From NCBI RefSeq assembly GCF_042650885.1, contig NZ_JBHSBU010000001.1:1116001-1180000 (forward strand): a stretch of DNA of 64,000 bases, given 5' to 3'. Below the pieces are notes generated by a model. The model worked only from the letters and a program-made list of their open reading frames with translations, ran no database searches and was not told the DNA's origin. The stretch comes from Chitinimonas_A lacunae (GTDB lineage Bacteria; Pseudomonadota; Gammaproteobacteria; Burkholderiales; Chitinimonadaceae). Shown here piece by piece: positions 40,574-48,201 of the stretch. The translations under genes were made by a program, and so were the position numbers. Position 1 is the stretch's first letter. Each line of letters starts with the position of its first letter.

Positions 40574-41701
40574 TCAACGCTCGGGGATATGGGCGCCCAT
40601 CTCGCGCCGCATGAATTCATGGAAGTGCAGCATGCCGTCCTCCATCGGGCTTTGATACGGTCCCCATTCGTTGCGGCCTTCCTTGTAGAGCCGTTCGCGG
40701 CCCAGCTCCATCCGGCGGATGATTTCGGCATCCTCGACGGCGGTTTCCTGGTAGGCGACCTGTTCGGCTTCCATGAATTCCGGCTCGAACAGGGCAATAT
40801 CCTCGGGATAGTAGTACTCACAGATATTGATGTACTTGCGCGGTCCTTGCGGCAGCAGGGTCGAGATCACCAGCGTATGCGGATACCACTCGACCATCAC
40901 ATTGGGGTAGTAGGTCAGCCAGATCGCCCCATGCGGCGGCAGCGAATCGGGACCGTAGCGATCGCGGTAGTAGCGCAGCACCTGTTTATGCCACTCGCCA
41001 TACGAACGCGAGCCGGGCTTGGCCAGTTCGTTATGCAGACCGACGGTCTGGACCGAATACCATTGGCCGAACTCCCACTTCAGATCGTCGCATTCGACAA
41101 AGCGACCGAGGCCCGGGTGGAACGGGTCGACGTGGTAGTCCTCCAGATAGACCTCGATAAAGGTCTTCCAATTGCCGTGGTATTCATCGACGGCGACGCG
41201 GTGCAGCATATAGCCGCTGAAATCGAGGTCTTTGCGGACACCGAGGTCCTTGAGATCGGCCTCGATATCGCGGCCCGACTCGAACAGCATGCCGTTCCAG
41301 TTGCTCAGCGGGGTTTCCGGCAGATGCAGGCAGGGATTATCGGGAAAATGCGGCGCACCGAGCAGGCGGCCGTCGTTGTCGTAGGTCCAGCGATGCAGCG
41401 GGCAGACCGTCACGGCGCCGTTGCCGCGCCCTTCGAGCATCAGTGCCTGCCGATGACGGCAGATATTGGACAGCAGCTTGACGCCCTTGTCGGTCCGTTT
41501 GAGGTATTTGGCGCGGTCGTACATATCGAGCACCATATAGTCGCCGACTTCCGGGACCATCAGCTCGTGACCGACATAGCGGGGACCGTTGGCGAACAGG
41601 ATTTCCTGTTCCAGTCGATAGAAGTCTTCGTCGAAATAGACGCTGACCGGCAGTTGCGCATTGGATGCGCGGAGAAGATTGGATGAAGCCAGGTTGGACA
41701 T
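40574..41701 (-). CDS. Rieske [2Fe-2S] ring-hydroxylating oxygenase alpha subunit
   Basis: 375 residues. The Rieske cluster motif is NICRHRQALML and VCPLHRWTYDNDGRLLGAPHF (C-x-H ... C-x2-H). The catalytic domain has NWKTFIEVYLEDYHVDPFHPGL with the two His ligands of the mononuclear iron. The family oxidises aromatic or quaternary-amine substrates with electrons from a separate reductase; no reductase or ferredoxin gene is adjacent, so substrate and partner are open. The start is taken at MSNLASSNLL (41701), matching relatives; the frame continues open to 41851 with different codon use (several TTA), see the findings. Confidence 0.82.
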   Translation of the reverse strand: MSNLASSNLLRASNAQLPVSVYFDEDFYRLEQEILFANGPRYVGHELMVPEVGDYMVLDMYDRAKYLKRTDKGVKLLSNICRHRQALMLEGRGNGAVTVCPLHRWTYDNDGRLLGAPHFPDNPCLHLPETPLSNWNGMLFESGRDIEADLKDLGVRKDLDFSGYMLHRVAVDEYHGNWKTFIEVYLEDYHVDPFHPGLGRFVECDDLKWEFGQWYSVQTVGLHNELAKPGSRSYGEWHKQVLRYYRDRYGPDSLPPHGAIWLTYYPNVMVEWYPHTLVISTLLPQGPRKYINICEYYYPEDIALFEPEFMEAEQVAYQETAVEDAEIIRRMELGRERLYKEGRNEWGPYQSPMEDGMLHFHEFMRREMGAHIPER

Positions 41702-42274
41702 ATCCCACACCCCCAAGTAGCCGGGATAGGGAACCACGCCGTCCGCTTTGACCTGATCAGTCTGCGCGGCGCGATACCCCAACACCCGAAGGTCTAAGAA
41801 CGTCTTGCCTTGATGGATTAACGAGTCGAGCCGCGCGGCGATGGCTAACACGGTCTCGGAGTTCGGCGTTCGCCTCCCCCCCTAGCCTCCTGGGCCGTAG
41901 GGCAAGCACTGGAAGCCGCGGCAGCCGGGCTTCCACTACTCGCGCTGCGGGCGGTTGGGCCACTGTTTCCAGTGGATGCCGCAGCGCAAAAAAGAGGGCG
42001 GATTTTGGCCGAATTCCCCCCCCTGCGCAAGCAATTTCTCGGTAAAAACAGCCACAAAAAGAAAAAGATAGCCGGCCCTCAACAAGGCCTGTTATCCCCC
42101 TCTCCTCAGTATCGAACAACGACCGCTAAGAACAGGAAAAACAACGGTTTTTCTTCCGCCGCAGCTTTAGAAGCGATTGCTGTTGCAACGGCAGGTTTGC
42201 AAGGCCAAGATCGCGTCTAAACTGATGAAAATACTGTCGATCATGGCTCAGGTCAGATCGTCACGGAGGGATCC
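41702..42274. other. long leader/intergenic region
   Basis: 573 bp between the Rieske gene (minus) and the BNR protein gene (plus). On the minus strand, 200-290 nt upstream of the Rieske start, are two adjacent strong hairpins (41942-41987 and 41910-41935), followed by a run of G's. The 150 bp directly before the ATG are open in the Rieske frame. No known riboswitch consensus was recognised. Confidence 0.5.
41910..41987 (-). promoter_or_regulatory. candidate structured RNA leader
   Basis: Two perfect inverted repeats in tandem: GCGCTGCGG/CCGCAGCGC enclosing CCACTG/CAGTGG (41942-41987), and TGGAAGCC/GGCTTCCA (41910-41935). They would fold in the 5' leader of the Rieske gene. A terminator is unlikely as the T-run lies on the wrong side for the minus transcript. 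Confidence 0.35.
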
Positions 42275-43000
42275 ATGCTGTCGTCGCCGCGCCTTGCTGC
42301 CTGTGCCCTGGCCCTGTCGCTCCTCTGTCCCGCCGGCCTCGCCGGTCCGCTGCCGCAAGCCCCGCTGCCGGCCGGCAGTACCTTGCTTGAACAACGTTTT
42401 ATCGCCGACCCGACCGGTCAAGGCGGCTGGCTGGTCCAGACCCTGCTCTCATCCGGCAGCAGTTGGCGCCGGCTGGTGGTCGCCCTGCCCGGCCAAGGCT
42501 ATCGGATCGGCAGCCCACCTGCCGCCGACCGCGACTATGGTGACGCCAGCCTCAGACTCCACCCCATCCCCGGCCAGCCGGGCGCTGCCTGGTGGCTGAG
42601 TTCCCGGGCCTTGCTGCATAGCGGCGACGCCGGTCGCAGCTGGACGCCACGGATGGCTGGCCTGCCTGATCCCAGCGACGGCCGCACGGCACTGCGGCGC
42701 TTGTTTCCCGATCCAGACCACCCCAGCCGGCTGACCCTTGAGATCAGCACCGAAGACGGCCCCCAACTCTATCGCAGCACCGACGGCGGCCAACGCTGGG
42801 AAGCACTGGGTCCCCCCCTGGGCGATCGTCGCGGCCGCATCGGTCTGTCGCAGTCGGAAGACGGCCGCCAGATCGAGGCGGTCTATCGGGGGGAGCGGGG
42901 CGATATTCATCTGCTCAGCCGCGATGGCGGGCAAAGTTGGCAGCCCAGGCCCGCCACCACCAGAAGAAAGATTTCTGAAAAATCTGTACAAGATTTGTAG
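42275..43000 (+). CDS. exported protein with BNR/Asp-box repeats
   Basis: 241 residues. Signal peptide MLSSPRLAACALALSLLCPAGLAG; then three Asp-box (S/TxDxGxxW) motifs, SGDAGRSW near 117, STDGGQRW near 166 and SRDGGQSW near 216. These mark the turns of a beta-propeller as in sialidases and photosystem-assembly YCF48-like proteins. With only three repeats it is a partial propeller. The last dozen residues (RRKISEKSVQDL) are read from AT-rich repeat copy 8, so the reading frame may have been longer before the repeat arrived. GGAGG precedes the ATG. Function unknown. Confidence 0.7.
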   Translation: MLSSPRLAACALALSLLCPAGLAGPLPQAPLPAGSTLLEQRFIADPTGQGGWLVQTLLSSGSSWRRLVVALPGQGYRIGSPPAADRDYGDASLRLHPIPGQPGAAWWLSSRALLHSGDAGRSWTPRMAGLPDPSDGRTALRRLFPDPDHPSRLTLEISTEDGPQLYRSTDGGQRWEALGPPLGDRRGRIGLSQSEDGRQIEAVYRGERGDIHLLSRDGGQSWQPRPATTRRKISEKSVQDL

Positions 43001-43020
43001 CCATTAAAAAATATAAATTA
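42978..43020 (+). repeat. AT-rich intergenic repeat, copy 8
   Basis: Reads AAAATCTGTACAAGATTTGT, AGCCATTAAAAAATATAAAT. It resembles copy 1 closely (CAAGATTT, TAGCCA, AAAAATAT) and overlaps the last codons of the BNR gene; it faces the converging pirin gene. Confidence 0.6.
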
Positions 43021-43065
43021 TCTTTTCATGCAGGGCGCTGTCGCCGCTTCCCAGCGCCCCCGCCC

Positions 43066-43752
43066 TCAGGCCAGATCAAACACCAGCACCACGGCCGGCT
43101 TTCCAGCCTCCAGCACCACCCGTTCCTCATCGAGCAACAAGACCGCATCGCCCGCCGATAGACGCTCGCCATTGACGCTCAATTCACCCTGTACCAGATG
43201 AACATAAGCGCGGCGCCCACGCGCCAGCGTCAAGGTCTGCCCCCTACCCTGGTCAAAGCGGCCGAAATACAGCCGGACATCCTGATGGACCGACACCGCC
43301 CCGCCTTCCGGGGCCGCCAATAACAGCAACTGATTGCGGCCCTCGCCAAGCCGGCCTTCCTGATAGCTCGGCGCCAGACCCTGGCGGTCCGGTTCGAGCC
43401 AGATCTGCAGGAAATGCACCGGTTCCTCTTCCGAGGCGTTGTACTCGGAATGGTAGATGCCACGCCCGGCACTGATCCGCTGCACGGCCCCGGCCACGAT
43501 TTCCGAGCCATTGCCCATGCTGTCGCGGTGCGCCAGCCGGCCTTCGATCACATAGCTGATGATTTCCATATCGCGATGACCATGGGTGGCAAAACCCGCT
43601 CCAGGCGCCACCCGGTCTTCGTTGATCACGCGCAGCGCGCCAAAGCGCATATGGCGCTCGTCGTGGTAGCTGCCAAAGGAAAAACTGTGATGGGACTTGA
43701 GCCAGCCATGGTCGGCATAGCCGCGTTCACTTGATTTACGCAAGGTAAGCAT
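43066..43752 (-). CDS. pirin-family bicupin protein
   Basis: 228 residues, a complete YhhW-like pirin. MLTLRKSSERGYADHGWLKSHHSFSF at the start, then GFATHGHRDMEIISYVIEG (metal-binding His pair and the following Glu region) and GRGIYHSEYN with the HSE ligand group, and a second, degenerate cupin. Bacterial YhhW and some pirins have quercetinase activity; others regulate metabolism. The ATG at 43752 gives the family N-terminus; longer frames reach 43845. No partner genes on the same strand. Confidence 0.87.
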   Translation of the reverse strand: MLTLRKSSERGYADHGWLKSHHSFSFGSYHDERHMRFGALRVINEDRVAPGAGFATHGHRDMEIISYVIEGRLAHRDSMGNGSEIVAGAVQRISAGRGIYHSEYNASEEEPVHFLQIWLEPDRQGLAPSYQEGRLGEGRNQLLLLAAPEGGAVSVHQDVRLYFGRFDQGRGQTLTLARGRRAYVHLVQGELSVNGERLSAGDAVLLLDEERVVLEAGKPAVVLVFDLA

Positions 43753-44164
43753 CGTGTTGGCATTCCAAAATTTCGAATGTATGGAACGCATACTAGACTT
43801 GCCTCCCATCGATTGATAGCAAGCAAGTCTCAACAACTTGTTCATGAAAAATGAACATCAAGAGAGGACACGACAGCCAGCACTGCGACCAATCCGCTCA
43901 ATGGCTGCGTCCGAGGCGAAGTCACTCTGGACGCCCCGGAAAAGCATGAGATCCAGCCTTCCCATCGCCTTAAGCGGGCAGCCCCGAACCGCCCGAGCGA
44001 GGGACCGTTGGCGCCCGACTTCGCTACAGCTCGTCCGTCAAGGCGGACTACTTGCTACTGCCTACCGAGCCGGGCAGTTCAGATGCCAGCGCCGAGCCTG
44101 AAACCATGGCGCTACAGCGCCGGCTACAATCTGCATCATCAAGCCATCTTTACAGGAGACGGGA
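43753..44164. other. intergenic region between divergent genes
   Basis: 412 bp between pirin (minus) and the GDSL esterase (plus). A TACAAT near 44125, 40 bp before the esterase start, may be its -10 box. Short ORFs on the plus strand here do not look coding. Nothing else stands out. Confidence 0.45.
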
Positions 44165-44782
44165 GTGCCCCATTTTTCTGCGCGTTATTGGATGTGTTGT
44201 CTCTTGCTGCTGGTGCTGGCCGGCTGCGGCGGCAAGGTCAAGCTGCAACCGCTGCCTCAGGATGCGGTGATCCTGGCCTTTGGCGACAGCCTGACCTTTG
44301 GCACGGGTGCCACCATCGACACCAGCTACCCATCCGAGCTGTCGCGCCTGATCAACCGCCGGGTGGAGAACCGAGGCGTTCCCGGCGACACCACGGCAGA
44401 CGGCCTGGGCCGCTTTGCGGCGGCGCTCGATGAGGTATCGCCCAATCTGGTGGTGCTGTGCCTGGGCGGCAATGATTTTCTACAGAAGAAGCCGGAGAGC
44501 GAAACCATCGCCAATCTGCGCGCCATGCTCGACGAGGCAAAGCGACGCAAGCTGCCGGTCGTGCTGGTGGCGCCGCCACGGCTCGGTTTCGGGCTGGAAA
44601 CCCCGCCGTTCTATGAAGAATTGGCCAAAGAATATGAGCTGGTGCTCGAAGACAATGCGCTGGCGGGGATACTGAGCCAGTCCAAACTCAAGAGCGACCC
44701 GATCCATCCCAATGCCGAAGGCTATCGGCAATTGGCTGAAGCGGTGGCGAAGGTGTTGAGAAAGAGCGGCGCGCTGGGTTAA
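44165..44782 (+). CDS. GDSL-family esterase/lysophospholipase (TesA-like) lipoprotein
   Basis: 205 residues from a GTG with CAGGAG six bases upstream. Lipoprotein signal with lipobox LAGC at about residue 21. The SGNH hydrolase blocks are all present: block I FGDSLTFGTGAT (catalytic Ser), block II NRGVPGDTTADG (Gly), block III LCLGGNDFLQ (Asn), block V DPIHPNAEGY (Asp and His). A membrane-anchored periplasmic esterase or thioesterase acting on short acyl esters is likely. Confidence 0.87.
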   Translation: MPHFSARYWMCCLLLLVLAGCGGKVKLQPLPQDAVILAFGDSLTFGTGATIDTSYPSELSRLINRRVENRGVPGDTTADGLGRFAAALDEVSPNLVVLCLGGNDFLQKKPESETIANLRAMLDEAKRRKLPVVLVAPPRLGFGLETPPFYEELAKEYELVLEDNALAGILSQSKLKSDPIHPNAEGYRQLAEAVAKVLRKSGALG

Positions 44783-45041
44783 GCACCATTTTCCTTTCAC
44801 TTGGCATCCAAGTGAGCCGCACCTGCACGGTGGATCAAGCCTGGGGCCCTTGACCGTCTCAGGCTGGATAAGCAGTTGTAGCAAGGAGATGAACAGGACG
44901 GCTGTACGCCGCTTTGCCTCACGCCGAGTGCGCCTGGGCGGTCTTCGATGCTGTGTCTGATCAGAAGGTCAAGATGGGCGTCCGGGACAGAAACCGCCTG
45001 CACCGATCGGCACCATTGCAGCGTCCGGCGCAGACGCCTCC

Positions 45042-45521
45042 TCATTCAACGCGGGTATCGATACGCAGCGAGGCGAGCGGCGGTTGCTCGACAAAGGCTT
45101 CCCATACTTCGCGCAGCACCCGACGCTGCCCCAGGAACGGCAATAGCGCCAGCGCCTGTTCCAGATTGAGCCAACAGTAATCGGTATGTTCGTGGTCGAG
45201 TCGCACCTGGGCGTTTGAGGCGACAAAGGCCACGAACACCGGCGCCAGGACGATACGTTCGCGGCTGCGCTCGTAGAACTGTTCGCAGACATCCGCCGAA
45301 TAGAACTGTTCGGGCACCAGGCCGGTTTCCTCGGCCAGCTCGCGCAGACCGGTCTGCCAGGCCGCCTCGCCGTGTTCCATCTTGCCGGCCACCTGACACC
45401 ACAGACCGCCCAGGCTATCGTCGGGTGCCCGGCGCAGCAGCAGCACCTCGGTACGCTCGCCGCAGCGCCGCAATACCTGCACCGCCACCATATCGCTGAC
45501 AATTGGCAACCGGCTATGCAT
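45042..45521 (-). CDS. Nudix hydrolase (dihydroneopterin triphosphate pyrophosphatase-like)
   Basis: 159 residues. The Nudix box GKMEHGEAAWQTGLRELAEETGL is complete (G-x5-E-x7-REU-x-EE-x-G-U). LWCQVAGKME before it and the C-terminal DHEHTDYCWLNLEQAL resemble NudB-type folate-pathway enzymes, but other nucleotide substrates are possible. The ATG at 45521 with GGAG six bases upstream is preferred to a GTG four codons earlier. It lies 109 bp after cysS on the same strand. Confidence 0.8.
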   Translation of the reverse strand: MHSRLPIVSDMVAVQVLRRCGERTEVLLLRRAPDDSLGGLWCQVAGKMEHGEAAWQTGLRELAEETGLVPEQFYSADVCEQFYERSRERIVLAPVFVAFVASNAQVRLDHEHTDYCWLNLEQALALLPFLGQRRVLREVWEAFVEQPPLASLRIDTRVE

Positions 45522-45630
45522 CTCGCTCTCCACGGAAAAGCGGCGGCCGCCCGGCCACCGCTTCGTATCAGTACGGCCGCCTGACGCGGCCGAAAATCAG
45601 ACCGGCGCCCGCAGGCGCCGGAACCCGTCT

Positions 45631-47004
45631 TTACAGCCGACGCCAGCCGGTACCGCCAGCCCCATCTTCCAGCACGATGCCCGCTGCGGCCAGCTCATCG
45701 CGAATCCGGTCGGATTCGGCGAAGTTCCGGGCCTGGCGCGCCGCTGCCCGCTCGGCGATCAGCGCTTCGATCCGCTCGGCGCTGTAGCCATCGCTGGCCG
45801 GGCCGCCTTGCAGGAATTCCAGCGGGTCGCGCTGCAAGATGCCGAGGATGCCACCGAGCGCCTTGAGCAGGCCCGACAGATGGGCAGAACCGGTGCGATT
45901 GACTTCGCTGGCCAGCTCGAACAGCACGGCAATCGCCTCGGACGAGTTGAAATCATCATCCATCGCCGACTTGAAACGGTTGGCGTATTCCTCGTTCCAG
46001 TCGATGGCCTCGCGCACCAGCGGCGGGTGGTTCTTCAACGCGGTATAGAGCCGCTCGAGCGAATGCTTGGCATCGCGCAACAGCTCTTCAGAGTAGTTGA
46101 TCGGGCTGCGGTAATGGGCGCGGATCAGCAGCATCCGCACCGCTTCGCCGTCGAAATGCTGGAGCACATCGCGGATGGTGAAGAAGTTGCCAAGCGACTT
46201 CGACATCTTCTCGCCGTCGAACTGCAAGAAGCCGTTGTGCAGCCAGTAATTGACGTAGGTATGGTTGTGGCAACCTTCGCTTTGGGCGATTTCGTTCTCG
46301 TGATGGGGGAATTGCAGGTCCTCCCCTCCACCGTGGATATCGAAATGATGGCCCAGATGGTATTCCGACATCACCGAGCACTCGATATGCCAGCCAGGCC
46401 GGCCCGGCCCCCAGGGCGAGGGCCATTGCGGCTCACCCGGCTTGGCCGACTTCCACAGCACGAAGTCGAGCGGATCGCGCTTGTTGCTGTCGATGCCCAC
46501 GCGCGAACCAGCGCGCAGATCGTCGAGCGACTTGCCCGACAATTTGCCGTAGCCATGGAATTCACGCACGGCGTAGTAGACATCGCCATTGTCAGCGGCA
46601 TAGGCGCGCTGCTGGGCGATCAGTTTTTCAATCATGGATATCATGCCGTCCACATGGCGGGTAGCACGCGGCTCGTGGGTGGGCGGCAGCAGGCCCAGAT
46701 GGGCCAGATCGGCGTGCATATCGGCAACGGTGCGCTCGACCAGCTCTTCGGCCGTAATGCCCTGCTCGCTGGCGCGTTTGATGATCTTGTCTTCGATATC
46801 GGTGATGTTACGCACATAGGTCACGTCGTAACCCGAGGCCCGCAGCCAGCGCGCCACCAGATCGAAGGCAGTCAGCATACGGGCATGACCGATATGGCAG
46901 AGGTCATAAACGGTCATGCCACAGACGTACATGCGCACCTTGCCGGGTTCGATGGGGGTAAAGACTTGCTTTTCTCGGGCGAGGGTGTTGTACACGGTGA
47001 GCAT
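45631..47004 (-). CDS. cysS: cysteinyl-tRNA synthetase
   Basis: 457 residues, normal length. HIGH motif in YVCGMTVYDLCHIGHAR, KMSKS motif in KMSKSLGNFFTIRDV, and the zinc site (first Cys of YVCGMTV, GWHIECSVMSEYHLG, DLQFPHHENEIAQ). It charges tRNA-Cys and is essential. CTGGAG precedes the ATG. It is divergent from the solute-binding protein gene; the 269 bp between them hold the promoters of both. Confidence 0.96.
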   Translation of the reverse strand: MLTVYNTLAREKQVFTPIEPGKVRMYVCGMTVYDLCHIGHARMLTAFDLVARWLRASGYDVTYVRNITDIEDKIIKRASEQGITAEELVERTVADMHADLAHLGLLPPTHEPRATRHVDGMISMIEKLIAQQRAYAADNGDVYYAVREFHGYGKLSGKSLDDLRAGSRVGIDSNKRDPLDFVLWKSAKPGEPQWPSPWGPGRPGWHIECSVMSEYHLGHHFDIHGGGEDLQFPHHENEIAQSEGCHNHTYVNYWLHNGFLQFDGEKMSKSLGNFFTIRDVLQHFDGEAVRMLLIRAHYRSPINYSEELLRDAKHSLERLYTALKNHPPLVREAIDWNEEYANRFKSAMDDDFNSSEAIAVLFELASEVNRTGSAHLSGLLKALGGILGILQRDPLEFLQGGPASDGYSAERIEALIAERAAARQARNFAESDRIRDELAAAGIVLEDGAGGTGWRRL

Positions 47005-47154
47005 GACGAAACTCCAGAAGGTTTTGATTATGGCCGCGACAGCGGAGCGGCGATTCTAGCAAGCTGGCACGATACGATAAATCTTGGGGTGACGTCGCCG
47101 TTTTCACGCCAGCGAAACCCGCCGGAAACACCAACTGTCGTGCAAACATTTGAT

Positions 47155-47183
47155 TTGCATAAAGAATGCTGCACGCATAGAAT
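47155..47183 (+). promoter_or_regulatory. candidate sigma70 promoter for the solute-binding protein gene
   Basis: TTGCAT, exactly 17 bases, TAGAAT, about 90 bp before the start codon at 47274. The -10 box matches 5 of 6 consensus bases; the -35 box is weaker. Confidence 0.4.
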
Positions 47184-47273
47184 GCGCGCCGGCGACGAAT
47201 CTCCTTTGTCGACGGCCCGGCTGCTCGTCTACGCTGGGCATTGTTCCTGTCCGCATCCCCACGAGAATAATCC

Positions 47274-48074
47274 ATGAACAACGCGACCCTCTCCCTCCTC
47301 ATGACCCTGGCCCTGACCAGCGTTGGCGTTCAGGCCGACGACTGGGACAAGATCAAGGCAAAGGGTGAAATCGTGATCGGCGTCCGCGACAGCTCGCCGC
47401 CCTTTAGCTTCTACGACAAAAACCGCGCCACGGTGTCGGGCTACGATATCGACTTCGCCCGCTATATCGCCAGCAAGCTCGGCCTCAAGCCGGTGTTCAA
47501 GACGGTCGATCCGGCCGATCGCCTGCCTTCGCTCAAGGAAGGCCGCGTCGATATCCTGATCGCTTCGCTGGCCAAGACCCGCGACCGGGAAAAGGAAATC
47601 GATTTCAGCCTCGGCTATTTCGTCTCCACCCATAAGCTGGTCGCCCGCAAGGGTCGCTTCAAGGACCTGCTCCAGCTCGACCAGATGACCATCTGCGTGC
47701 CCAAGGGCTCGACCAATGCCGGTCATTTGCAGGAAATCTCCCAGACCGTCAAAGTGGTTCAGCTGCCCGATTACGCCGAAGCCTTCAATGCCATGAAGGA
47801 AGGCAAGTGCGAAGCGGTATCCGGCCCCGAAGCCACGGTACAGGGCAATCTCAACAAGATGGCCAACCGCAATGAGTTTGAGCTGGCCGATGTGCCGATC
47901 GCCTCGGAAGCCCTGGCAGTCGGTATCCGCAAGGGCGAGAAGTCGCTGCAAAAGCAGATCAACGACAGCCTGGTCGAGGCCGAAACCAGCGGCGAAGCCG
48001 CCAAGATCTTCGATCGCTGGTTCGGTGCCAATTCCTCGGCCCCGATGCCGCGCACCTTCAAGATCGTCCGCTAG
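47274..48074 (+). CDS. periplasmic amino-acid-type solute-binding protein
   Basis: 266 residues. Signal peptide MNNATLSLLMTLALTSVGVQA-DD, then a family-3 binding protein: GEIVIGVRDSSPPFSFYDKN, SGYDIDFARYIASKLG, VDPADRLPSLKEGRVDILIASLAKTRDREKEIDFSLGYFVSTHKLV, and the C-terminal GEAAKIFDRWFG. The Arg-Asp pair of amino-acid binders is visible (ASLAKTRDRE). It would feed a polar amino-acid ABC transporter, but no permease or ATPase gene is nearby, so it is an orphan. Repeat copy 9 lies between it and the converging smc gene. Confidence 0.85.
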   Translation: MNNATLSLLMTLALTSVGVQADDWDKIKAKGEIVIGVRDSSPPFSFYDKNRATVSGYDIDFARYIASKLGLKPVFKTVDPADRLPSLKEGRVDILIASLAKTRDREKEIDFSLGYFVSTHKLVARKGRFKDLLQLDQMTICVPKGSTNAGHLQEISQTVKVVQLPDYAEAFNAMKEGKCEAVSGPEATVQGNLNKMANRNEFELADVPIASEALAVGIRKGEKSLQKQINDSLVEAETSGEAAKIFDRWFGANSSAPMPRTFKIVR

Positions 48075-48130
48075 GCACCCTCGCTGCCCCGCCGCTCAGC
48101 CGAGCGGCGGGCGCCGTGGGCCGAACAGAT

Positions 48131-48193
48131 AAAATCTTTCATTTCTGAATGTATTCCGCCCCATATCTAGCAAAAATTTTGCTGGATATTTTA
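48131..48193 (-). repeat. AT-rich intergenic repeat, copy 9
   Basis: Read on the minus strand: TTTTTGCTAGATATGGGGC, GGAATACATTC, AGAAATGAAAGATTTTA. It also contains a near-perfect inverted repeat (ATATCTAGCAAAA with TTTTGCTGGATAT at 48163-48189) that could end transcription between the converging binding-protein and smc genes. Confidence 0.55.
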
Positions 48194-48201
48194 ATTCCCC
48201 C

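Noticed and set aside
41900..41990. Cobalamin riboswitch, suggested by a GCCACTG element
   Set aside because: The rest of the B12-box consensus is missing and the element lies within a simple hairpin.
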